Of a stretch of DNA of 64,000 nt, positions 54,162-61,761 are shown piece by piece. This DNA comes from Candidatus Electrothrix aestuarii. Its GTDB lineage: Bacteria; Desulfobacterota; Desulfobulbia; Desulfobulbales; Desulfobulbaceae. Below the pieces are notes generated by a model. It was given only the letters and a program-made list of their open reading frames with translations. It was not told where the DNA came from and did no database searches. The stretch covers positions 1,013,001 to 1,077,000 of the forward strand of contig CP159373.1 of NCBI GenBank assembly GCA_032595685.2, given 5' to 3'. The position numbers and the translations under genes were made by a program. Positions within the stretch are counted from its first letter, which is position 1, and every line of letters starts with the position of its first letter.

Positions 54162-56990
54162 TTAATCATTTTTCAAAAAATATTTCTGCAGCTGTTGCCC
54201 CCCAAAAGGGGCATATTTCCATCCTTTGACCCTCGGTTTAACAAGAAAAAATGGCCTGTCGTGATAAAGCGGCATAATAACGGCTTCTTCATGTGTGAGA
54301 ACACGGTCTGCCTCCTGATATTTTTTTTCCCTCGTCAAAGGGTCACTGGATGCATCAGCTTCACGAATAAGATCTACAGGATTCTTATTCTCTGAGGTCA
54401 GGGACGAAAATGAAAAATCAGCAACAAAACTCTTCGCAAAACTATTCATAATGGCAGCAGGATCAGGATAAGCAGCACAAACTTCAGTCATCACCATATG
54501 AGCCTGTTCAGCCCCTCCAGAAGCAATCTGGTTTTGGTAATGCAATCGACTGCCATCTATCTGTTCTATTTGCAAGTCAACCTCTAAGTAATGCTGAAGA
54601 AATTGTTTTACTCCCTCGGCTACTTTTCTATCAAATACGGATTCACCGATAAGTAGCTTCACTGGAGGAACTTCTTTATTTTCTTGGTAACCAGCCTCAC
54701 TCAGCCATTGTTTGGCCTGTGCAGGAGAAAAAAGCGACTCTGTTGCTTCCCGTTCTTCAAGGGGAAGAGCTTTGAATAATGTTTTGGGTATACAGGTCGT
54801 TGCAGGGGTCCCAAGAGAGCCGTGTGCCGCATCAATCAGGAGCTGACGATTTATTACTGCAGAAAATGCTTTACGTACGAGCGTATTATCAACAGGTGGC
54901 AGTTCACTGTTAAAGACATAGGCATAGGTACAGAACAAGGGAGCATCTGTTTTTTCCAGATGATACTCTTCCTTTAAAGGGCCTTTTTTAATTTCTGCAA
55001 TTTCCTCAAGCGGGATCTGAAGATACCTTCCCCCCATAACATCAAGCTCATCATTTCTATAAAGAGCCATACCCATTGAAGGCTGCTCTATATGAAAGTA
55101 CCGAAGCTCTCTAATTTTGACATCAGCAGCACGATAATAGCCCTCATTTTGTTTCAATGCGACGCCTTCGTCTTCATAAAAAGTCACTTGATAAGGCCCA
55201 TTTGTCACAATGTCTTTTGTTATCCCAAAATCCCCTTTCTGCTCATAAGCAAATTTCGGTAAGGGGCGATATGCAGGAAGACTAACTAAAGCAGGAAAAG
55301 AAGGTGTCGGTCGCTCAAGTTTAAAAACAAGTGTATTCTTGTCATACACATACACCCCAAGTTCATTCTCTCCTCTCAGTTTACCTTCATGAAATAACTT
55401 CGCATTTTTAATGACAAATAAATCTTTAGCATGAGGCGCTCCTGTAAGTGGGTCCAAATTGCGTTGTATTGTCTTGAACACGTCATATGCTGTGACAGGC
55501 TCGCCGTTTGTCCATTGCACCTCATCACGTATTGTAAAGGTATAAAGAGTATGGTTCGCGTTGCTAACAGGAACAACTTCTGCAAGTTCCGGAACAACTT
55601 CATTGGTTTCCGGGTCAAAACCAGTGAGACCTAAAAATAATTGCTCACAAAGTTCGATATCACTGGAAGATTGTACAAAACCTGGATCAAATGTTGTTAT
55701 TGGCTCACGAAGAGGAAGGCGTAGCGACCTTCCAGGAAGGTAGTTAAAAAGATCTTCATTATAATCCGTGGGATGATCTTGAAAGACAAAATGTCCATTC
55801 ATCATCTTTTTGAAATAAATCTCTTTTCCTTTAATGTCTCCCTGAGGCATTTTTTCCTGAGCATGATCTTTTTGAGGAAAAAAACTATACGACCCTGTTA
55901 CTCCTTTCCATTTTGTCAAATAACGCAAAGAAATTGCTATCTGCTCAGAATTTATCTCAGAACTCTCTTTCATAGCATGAGCCAGCAAATGTACAGCATC
56001 ATACCCTTGAGCCGCCCAGGTATCTGGAGGCAACTCGTTTTTTTCCCGAAATTCTTTCACGAATTTTTGGGTAATCTTATCAGGATAATCTGCCCGAAAT
56101 ACCGTTGGGATCAAAACTCCATCACTTGCTTTTCCGGCAACAACATACAACTCTGGAGAATCCAGACCGTCCCCTCCAATAATTGAAATAGTTTTTCCAA
56201 ACATTTTTTGGGACATTTCCTGCAATTGCTTAACAAGCAGTGCAGCATCAGAAACGTTTCCGCAGATCACTGCTGAATCATAGGCACCTTCTTGATCATC
56301 GGATTGGTATTCCTTTAATTGGGCGATAATATCTTCAAAGTTTTTTTGACCGGAAAAATACGATCTGGTCGCGACAATTTTAAGCCCTTCTTCAACAGCC
56401 TTTTTTTTAAAAATATCAGCAAGACGCTTCTGTTCATCGCTCCTTTCGTGAAAAACAACAATACGATTTATATCTTCTTCCTTGCTCGCACGCTTAGCCA
56501 TAGCAATGCCAAATTCATCCTGTGCTGGAATATTTCTAAAGATATAATTGGTCTTACGCATCGTCAGGTCAGGTGCTTTAGCACCATGCGAAAGAAATAA
56601 AAGACCTGCATTTTCATAGATTATTGCTGCTGCTGCCGCAGTTTCGTTTTTCCTATGCCCTATAACGGCAACAATATCCTTATTATCGGCGAGTTCTTCC
56701 GCAATAATTTTAGCCTCATCAGGATCGCCCTGATCATAACGAAGCACCGTCTGTATCTTTCTCCCCAATATTCCTCCTTTCTGATTAATCTCTTCAACAG
56801 CAGCTTCAACTCCCTGAAGAAAAAAAACAGAATTTACTGACTCTGCCACAATACCTATCAGAATATCATCCTGTCTCTCTTCAGAATGAAGATTCTTCTG
56901 CTCCTCAATAGCTCCATCACTGCATGAAGATAAAAAATAAGGAGCGAGCAGCAGGGCGATCCAAAAAATACATCTTGTACAATGAGACAT
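54162..56990 (-). CDS. Lipoprotein fusing two solute-binding domains
   Basis: The 942-residue protein has a lipoprotein signal ending in LSSC. The first half (about 40-410) is a type 1 periplasmic-binding domain of the Leu/Ile/Val class (ILIGIVAESVNSVFFLQGVEA, VAVIGHRKNETAAAAAIIYE, WAAQGYDAVHLL). The second half (about 430-940) is a family 5 peptide/nickel-type binding domain (PLREPITTFDPGFVQSSSDI, RDEVQWTNGEPVTAYDVFKT, NRQLLIDAAHGSLGTPATTC). These domains belong to different transporter classes and are rarely joined. No ABC permease genes are adjacent, so a sensory or scavenging role is possible. Confidence 0.88.
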   Translation of the reverse strand: MSHCTRCIFWIALLLAPYFLSSCSDGAIEEQKNLHSEERQDDILIGIVAESVNSVFFLQGVEAAVEEINQKGGILGRKIQTVLRYDQGDPDEAKIIAEELADNKDIVAVIGHRKNETAAAAAIIYENAGLLFLSHGAKAPDLTMRKTNYIFRNIPAQDEFGIAMAKRASKEEDINRIVVFHERSDEQKRLADIFKKKAVEEGLKIVATRSYFSGQKNFEDIIAQLKEYQSDDQEGAYDSAVICGNVSDAALLVKQLQEMSQKMFGKTISIIGGDGLDSPELYVVAGKASDGVLIPTVFRADYPDKITQKFVKEFREKNELPPDTWAAQGYDAVHLLAHAMKESSEINSEQIAISLRYLTKWKGVTGSYSFFPQKDHAQEKMPQGDIKGKEIYFKKMMNGHFVFQDHPTDYNEDLFNYLPGRSLRLPLREPITTFDPGFVQSSSDIELCEQLFLGLTGFDPETNEVVPELAEVVPVSNANHTLYTFTIRDEVQWTNGEPVTAYDVFKTIQRNLDPLTGAPHAKDLFVIKNAKLFHEGKLRGENELGVYVYDKNTLVFKLERPTPSFPALVSLPAYRPLPKFAYEQKGDFGITKDIVTNGPYQVTFYEDEGVALKQNEGYYRAADVKIRELRYFHIEQPSMGMALYRNDELDVMGGRYLQIPLEEIAEIKKGPLKEEYHLEKTDAPLFCTYAYVFNSELPPVDNTLVRKAFSAVINRQLLIDAAHGSLGTPATTCIPKTLFKALPLEEREATESLFSPAQAKQWLSEAGYQENKEVPPVKLLIGESVFDRKVAEGVKQFLQHYLEVDLQIEQIDGSRLHYQNQIASGGAEQAHMVMTEVCAAYPDPAAIMNSFAKSFVADFSFSSLTSENKNPVDLIREADASSDPLTREKKYQEADRVLTHEEAVIMPLYHDRPFFLVKPRVKGWKYAPFGGQQLQKYFLKND

Positions 56991-57011
56991 GAGGGCAAGG
57001 GAGAACAGGAA

Positions 57012-57986
57012 TTATTCAGATACTTTTTCAAGGCGAGAAGAATCACTGCCCTTTTTCGACTTTTCAAGAAGAGCTTTTGCTTCTTCTTGTTTTATTGGAG
57101 CATCCAATTTTAATTTTTCCTGCTTTGTTGGAGCATCCAATATTCCTGGAGTGAGAGGCATATTACCTATAATAGGTAAGCCTCCCTCTCCGCCGCCAAC
57201 AATAACAACTTTACTATTATTTGATTGAGAAAGTTGCAGTGTTGCTTCTATCCCCATATATTGGAGAATTTCAGGCGTAAGAGCAGAATGAAAACGCTCC
57301 AATCCTTCGGCTTCTATTCGTTTTCTCTTTTTCTCTTCCTCTTCTCGCTCCAGTCGGTATACATAGGCAGCAGCAATATGTTTCTGCCTCATTTTTTCAC
57401 GAACCGACTCAGCAACGCTTTCAGGAAGTTGCATCCTTTTAATAATCACGTTATCTACATTAACGTAACGTTGAGCAATCTGCTCAATGGCTTCACTGAT
57501 GGCTTTTTCAATTAAAGAACGTTTTGTTGTATATACTTCCTCTGCATTCAGTCGCCCGATAAGAACACGTAAAACATTTTCAATTTCCGGGATAACAACA
57601 ATATTAACGTAATCTTCTCCCACATCTTTATGCAGCTTGGCGACAAGAGTATACTCAGGGCGATAACGGATGGACAAATCCAGATGAATTTTCAATCCGT
57701 TTACCGTCAACACATTAAATTCGTGAGCATACTCCTGCACCCGGCAGTTATAGATAAACATTTTATCCCAGGGCCAAATAAGCCGAAGCCCCTCAGGATA
57801 AACCGTTTCAATATCAGTACCTCCGGCAAGTGTTTTATACAACACACCAGCTTCACCTGGACCAATCAAAACAAGTACACGATTCAGAAGTAACAAAAAA
57901 ACTATAAGAAAAATAACCATAGTGATAATAATCCCGTAAAGGTACTCTCTGGCATGTTTCTTTATTTTTCGGTATGTGCTGTTCAT
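57012..57986 (-). CDS. SPFH/prohibitin-domain membrane protein
   Basis: The 324-residue protein has one N-terminal membrane segment (YGIIITMVIFLIVFLLLLNRV), an SPFH domain (GPGEAGVLYKTLAGGTD, LRLIWPWDKMFIYNCRVQEY, LTVNGLKIHLDLSIRYRPEY, IEKAISEAIEQIAQRYVNVD) and a charged coiled-coil (RLEREEEEKKRKRIEAEG). SPFH proteins build large membrane rings or scaffolds. A C-terminal repeat, ILDAPTKQEK/KLDAPIKQEE, is unusual. It lies 21 bp upstream of the double-binding-domain lipoprotein, suggesting a shared membrane complex. Confidence 0.88.
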   Translation of the reverse strand: MNSTYRKIKKHAREYLYGIIITMVIFLIVFLLLLNRVLVLIGPGEAGVLYKTLAGGTDIETVYPEGLRLIWPWDKMFIYNCRVQEYAHEFNVLTVNGLKIHLDLSIRYRPEYTLVAKLHKDVGEDYVNIVVIPEIENVLRVLIGRLNAEEVYTTKRSLIEKAISEAIEQIAQRYVNVDNVIIKRMQLPESVAESVREKMRQKHIAAAYVYRLEREEEEKKRKRIEAEGLERFHSALTPEILQYMGIEATLQLSQSNNSKVVIVGGGEGGLPIIGNMPLTPGILDAPTKQEKLKLDAPIKQEEAKALLEKSKKGSDSSRLEKVSE

Positions 57987-58043
57987 GTACAGTCAATGTG
58001 CTCTTTTTGCTGGCCGCCCCAAAGGATGGCGTATGCTCTTTTA

Positions 58044-58226
58044 TCAATCAGTTGTTACTTCAGGTTTCCTGGGGTCCGAGGCAAGGACCATCAATAAGCC
58101 CCAGACGGGACTAAGGACTATTGAACCAAAAAAATATCCCCAAAAACCAAATTTACGGTTTAAACCGAACAACCCTACGAGCAGACAGAGAAGTAAATAA
58201 ACGTAGCCGGTAATAGCCGCATGCAT
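58044..58226 (-). CDS. Small two-helix membrane protein
   Basis: The 60-residue protein has two hydrophobic segments (TGYVYLLLCLLVGLFGL and FWGYFFGSIVLSPVWGLLMV) separated by a short basic turn. No family is assigned. It lies between a DUF697 gene and the SPFH gene on the same strand and may be an accessory subunit of that membrane system. Confidence 0.5.
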   Translation of the reverse strand: MHAAITGYVYLLLCLLVGLFGLNRKFGFWGYFFGSIVLSPVWGLLMVLASDPRKPEVTTD

Positions 58227-58280
58227 AATCGCCTCTAAATAATTATATTTCCCTGATTTTTCTTTTATGACAGGACAAAA

Positions 58281-58316
58281 GAAAAGCCGCCTGCTTCCGA
58301 ATACCGGAGAGCAGGC
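58281..58316 (-). terminator. Rho-independent terminator after the Cys-rich DUF697 gene
   Basis: GCCTGCT (58289-58295) pairs with AGCAGGC (58310-58316), and TCCG/CGGA extends the stem. On the minus strand a T-rich CTTTTCTTTTG follows. It lies 40 bp after the stop of the DUF697 gene. Confidence 0.7.
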
Positions 58317-58355
58317 AGAATTGTTCTACGCTCGACTCCGAGAACAGATTTGAGC

Positions 58356-58931
58356 CTAATTTTTCATCCCAGCTGCAACATTCTTTCCCTTCTCAAACAT
58401 GCTGGCGTAATATTCTCTTACCTTGACCGGGTCAAAAGTAAGAAAGGTTCCACCTGAAGCAAAATGCTGGTTAAAAACTTTGCCGACAGCAAATGTGCTC
58501 GCACCAGCAGTGATAGGCATAGTCACCATCCCGACGGCCTGTCCTGCAACAGGGATCATTTTTGTAAGGCTCAGCAGGGTACCGGCTATGGGTACGGTCA
58601 TGCTTCCTCCCACCAATGAACTCAATACACTTTTTACCTTATGTTCGTTAAAAGGGACTTCATACAGTTTTGCTAGCCTTCTGAGCATATTGAGCTGAAT
58701 ACCTGTTATTGTCACGACATCAAGCATAGGAATAGGAATCAGCCCTGCTCCCATAGAACAGAGAATATGTTTTTTTATAATACTACATGGAGTGGTGCCA
58801 CTTCCGTCGCTCGGACCAGCGCAGCATCCACTGTCCATATCGCATTGACCGTTATCGCACTCTTGTTTTGCTTCATCGGCTCCCGGTGCTTTCCCTGCTC
58901 CCGCAGCAGATGTTTTTTTTGTCTCGACCAT
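58356..58931 (-). CDS. DUF697 protein with Cys-rich N-terminus
   Basis: The protein is about 191 residues from ATG 58929-58931, with AAGGAG nine bases ahead; a GTG two codons earlier is possible. The N-terminal extension carries six cysteines in CDNGQCDMDSGCCAGPSDG and the following TTPCS, which could bind metal. The rest is DUF697 (SMGAGLIPIPMLDVVTITGI, QLNMLRRLAKLYEVPF) ending with STFAVGKVFNQHFASGGTFL. It is separated from the other three DUF697 genes by the SPFH and lipoprotein genes, and a terminator follows it. Confidence 0.82.
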   Translation of the reverse strand: MVETKKTSAAGAGKAPGADEAKQECDNGQCDMDSGCCAGPSDGSGTTPCSIIKKHILCSMGAGLIPIPMLDVVTITGIQLNMLRRLAKLYEVPFNEHKVKSVLSSLVGGSMTVPIAGTLLSLTKMIPVAGQAVGMVTMPITAGASTFAVGKVFNQHFASGGTFLTFDPVKVREYYASMFEKGKNVAAGMKN

Positions 58932-58949
58932 TTTCACTCACTCCTTAAT

Positions 58950-58963
58950 ATATCATATGATAT
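58950..58963. promoter_or_regulatory. 14-bp perfect palindrome upstream of the DUF697 gene
   Basis: ATATCATATGATAT lies just upstream of the ribosome-binding site of the Cys-rich DUF697 gene. Position and symmetry suit a repressor operator or a -10 region, but A+T-rich palindromes also arise by chance. Confidence 0.35.
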
Positions 58964-59017
58964 TAACACGTAAAAAACCATCCATCACGTATATTTCATC
59001 TTTTATATCAGCAACCT

Positions 59018-59233
59018 TTATCCCTCTGAAGAAGAAAATTGACGCGCATCTCTTTTCCCCTTCCACCACTGGAAAACTATAATGCTACTGATAGCAACAA
59101 CGCCAAACATTGGTGTTACTACTGCGGCCTTAGTGGCTGCCAGGATTTTCCCACTGGTCAAAGCAGATCCTCCTGCTTTAGCCGCAGGTGCTGCCATCAT
59201 TTTAGTTCCTGCCTTAGCTATTTTTGCGTCCAT
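59018..59233 (-). CDS. Small Ala-rich single-pass membrane protein
   Basis: The 71-residue protein starts at an ATG six bases after a strong AGGAGG. It reads MDAKIAKAGTKMMAAPAAKA, then a membrane segment (VVTPMFGVVAISSIIVFQWW) and a basic tail KGKRDARQF. The good ribosome-binding site supports a real gene. No family is recognised. It lies between the DUF481 protein and the Cys-rich DUF697 gene on the same strand. Confidence 0.65.
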   Translation of the reverse strand: MDAKIAKAGTKMMAAPAAKAGGSALTSGKILAATKAAVVTPMFGVVAISSIIVFQWWKGKRDARQFSSSEG

Positions 59234-59291
59234 AATTTTCCTCCTGAATTGTAATTCAACCCTACTCCTTCATTCGCAACTTTACATTATA

Positions 59292-60137
59292 TCATAACGT
59301 AAAGACTAGGGAAGTCGAAAGAGAAAGGTCGTTTTTATCCACACCTTCTGCTGGTTCTACATCATACTCATCCTTTACTGAGAACTTCAAGCTGATATTT
59401 TCCCAGATATCAGTTTCAATACTGGCAGTCGCTTTTAGGCGATAATCACCCATATCATCTATTCTTGGCAAAATCTCAAAGTGTTCAGAAATTCTGGAGT
59501 TCTCTGACAAGGACAATTTATGGGTAAGTGCAAAGAAAAACACGCCATAATCATCTGTTTCATCGGTTGTCATATCTTTACGGACAAACGCCGTGCCAGC
59601 AACCGCAGAAAGTTCTGTCTGATCATTTTCAATAAAATAATATCCGCCACCAACTCCGGTCATCAAACGCATTTCTATCTGCGTAATCTCGTTATGAGAC
59701 AGCTGTATAAAGGGATAGACTATATACCTACCCATTCTTTTTTCATACATCGCGAACGCCAATGCCTGTTGATCAGTAACAGCATCTATCGTGTTCATTG
59801 TCCCATCGTCGCTTGTTTCAGACACCTCTGTTTCTCCGTACGAACCTTCCAGTATCAACTTGATACTATCCCTCCCAATTTTTTTAGTTCCTTGTAATTG
59901 GGCATTTGTGTTAATGCTATTGGTATTTCCAGAGTTCATGTCAAAGCCAAATGACAAGGAAGCTGACCATGCATTAGAAGAACCTACAACATCGCCGCTA
60001 TGTTCAGAACGAGATAAATTTTCAGAAATTATTTCTTCTTCCTGCTGTTCACCTTCCAACGCAGTATTTTCAGCATAAGCTGGTCCTGTCAACAACATTG
60101 CAGCAGAGAGCATAACAGCTGTTCTTCTATGATTCAT
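59292..60137 (-). CDS. DUF481 (YdiY-like) outer-membrane protein
   Basis: The 281-residue protein has a Sec signal (MNHRRTAVMLSAAMLLTGPAYA) and then WSASLSFGFDMNSGNTNSIN, the hallmark start of DUF481 proteins, followed by alternating beta strands and a terminal Phe-Thr-Leu (SLVFTL) typical of outer-membrane barrels. The function of DUF481 proteins is poorly known; E. coli YdiY is salt-induced. An AGGGGGA ribosome-binding site precedes the start. An IS4-family element lies 100 bp upstream and may influence its promoter. Confidence 0.85.
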   Translation of the reverse strand: MNHRRTAVMLSAAMLLTGPAYAENTALEGEQQEEEIISENLSRSEHSGDVVGSSNAWSASLSFGFDMNSGNTNSINTNAQLQGTKKIGRDSIKLILEGSYGETEVSETSDDGTMNTIDAVTDQQALAFAMYEKRMGRYIVYPFIQLSHNEITQIEMRLMTGVGGGYYFIENDQTELSAVAGTAFVRKDMTTDETDDYGVFFFALTHKLSLSENSRISEHFEILPRIDDMGDYRLKATASIETDIWENISLKFSVKDEYDVEPAEGVDKNDLSLSTSLVFTL

Positions 60138-60237
60138 TAATCGTATCCCCCTGTATTATCGTATTCGCCTTAAAGTACTACTCTGTATCTTTATGCATTT
60201 CCCTGATACCCGGAGCAATATATTGACATTACATATA

Positions 60238-61603
60238 CAATGGTTCGGTAATTTTTTTTCAGCAGCGAGGCAAATGATACTTAGAGCCTCTTAGGGCTAA
60301 AAAAGCTTGAATAAAAACAACCTTATCTTTATCTTGTCTCTCTGTTGTCCAGAGACTTTCTTGAAATTATTACTGGACATACAGAGTGTTGAAACAAAAA
60401 ATAAGAAGTATTTTAAGCGAAATAGAGGGAATCAAAGCTGTCAGAAAAAATGCCCTGATCCATATTTTTATTCTCTTCATCGCTCTGCCGGGCCGTATCA
60501 ATTTTCTTGCGATGGCCCGACATGGTCGCTTCTCCGAGAAAACATACCGGAGTCATTTTGAGAAAGAATTTGATTTTTTCAATTTTAACAAGCAACTTGT
60601 GGAGAGGTTCTGTTCTCCTCACAGAATTCTTGCCGGAGACTGCTCCTTCATCCCGAAGGCAGGAATAAAAACTCCACATGTTGCCAAGTTCTGGAGTGGA
60701 TGCGCTTCCAAGTCGTTGCCTGGACTTGAAATAAGCTCTCTTGCGGTTATCGACCTTAAAGCGAATACAGCCTTTCATCTTGAATGTGAGCAAACTCCGG
60801 GAACTCTCCCAGATAATGAAAGCCGAATTGATTTTTATGTTAATCAAGTGATCAACCGTGCCCCAGAACTTGATAAAATCGCTGACTATTTTGTTTACGA
60901 CGGTGCTGCGGCAAAGAAAAAGTTTGTCGATGGCATAACTGAAAATACCGGGTTGCATCTTGTCAGTAAATTTCCCAAAAATGCGAATATGCGCTATTTG
61001 TATACAGGGCCAAGAATGCCGGGACCGGGGCGACCGAGGCAATATGACGGAAAAATCCGATGGAAAAAACTCGAGACGTACCGTTTCGACACCTGTTATG
61101 AAGATGATGAAATCATTATATATACTGCTGTCGTCAATAGCGTGCTGCTGAAGTGCAATGTTCGTATCGCCTATATCTACAAGAAATGCTCCGACAGTTA
61201 TGCTATTCTTTTCTCTACCGATTTGAATCTGGACGGATTCTTGATTTACAAGTATTACAAGGCTCGATTTCAGATAGAGTTTCTCTTTCGGGATGCGAAA
61301 CAATATACCGGCCTCACGCATTGTCAGGCAAGAAGTGAAAACAAACTGTATTTTCACTTCAACTCTTCACTAACCGCCGTTTCAATCGCTAAAGCCAATT
61401 TTTATGACAGTGTTGAAAACCAGGGAACTCCTTTCTCAATGAGAGATATAACTGACTATTATTCCGCAAAATTATTTCTTGACCGAATTTTATCCAAACT
61501 GGATATTGAGCTGGTTTCAGATAAATTCGACTTCGATTATGAAGATCTGTTGAATACAGCGGCAGCACTTGCATAATCTGAAGCAAAATTTACCGAACCA
61601 TTG
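60238..61603 (+). mobile_element. IS4-family insertion sequence, apparently complete
   Basis: The 1366-bp element has terminal inverted repeats beginning CAATGGTTCGGTAA at both ends (60238-60251 and, complementary, 61590-61603). It encodes one intact transposase. Flanking bases ATATA (60233-60237 and 61604-61608) may be a 5-bp target duplication, or seven bases with one mismatch, but low-complexity A+T sequence makes this uncertain. It sits between the DUF481 gene and the binding-protein/channel fusion gene. Confidence 0.85.
60386..61576 (+). CDS. IS4-family transposase
   Basis: The 396-residue protein starts at GTG 60386. It has DDE-type motifs: the first Asp in LAGDCSFIPKAG, the second in DYFVYDGAAAKKKF, and the YREK-type block YKARFQIEFLFRDAKQYTGL typical of the IS4 family, containing the catalytic Glu. 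The frame is uninterrupted and lies between well-matched inverted repeats, so the element may still be mobile. Confidence 0.9.
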   Translation: MLKQKIRSILSEIEGIKAVRKNALIHIFILFIALPGRINFLAMARHGRFSEKTYRSHFEKEFDFFNFNKQLVERFCSPHRILAGDCSFIPKAGIKTPHVAKFWSGCASKSLPGLEISSLAVIDLKANTAFHLECEQTPGTLPDNESRIDFYVNQVINRAPELDKIADYFVYDGAAAKKKFVDGITENTGLHLVSKFPKNANMRYLYTGPRMPGPGRPRQYDGKIRWKKLETYRFDTCYEDDEIIIYTAVVNSVLLKCNVRIAYIYKKCSDSYAILFSTDLNLDGFLIYKYYKARFQIEFLFRDAKQYTGLTHCQARSENKLYFHFNSSLTAVSIAKANFYDSVENQGTPFSMRDITDYYSAKLFLDRILSKLDIELVSDKFDFDYEDLLNTAAALA

Positions 61604-61761
61604 ATATATAAATCAAGTATATTTTACATCCTTGTCTTAATAAGTTCTGCAAACATTACATTATCATCATGACAAAATCTCTTTTTTTAAAAAAACACAT
61701 TAAAAGCAGCATGTTATATATAAACCCCTGTCAACCCAAGACATCCTAGGCAATCCGTAGA

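Noticed and set aside
57853-58047. Minus-strand frame over the SPFH start
   Set aside because: It overlaps the membrane segment of the SPFH protein in another frame and shows no support of its own.
60413-61357. Long minus-strand frame opposite the transposase
   Set aside because: The plus-strand frame has clear IS4 motifs; the opposite frame has none and is a shadow.
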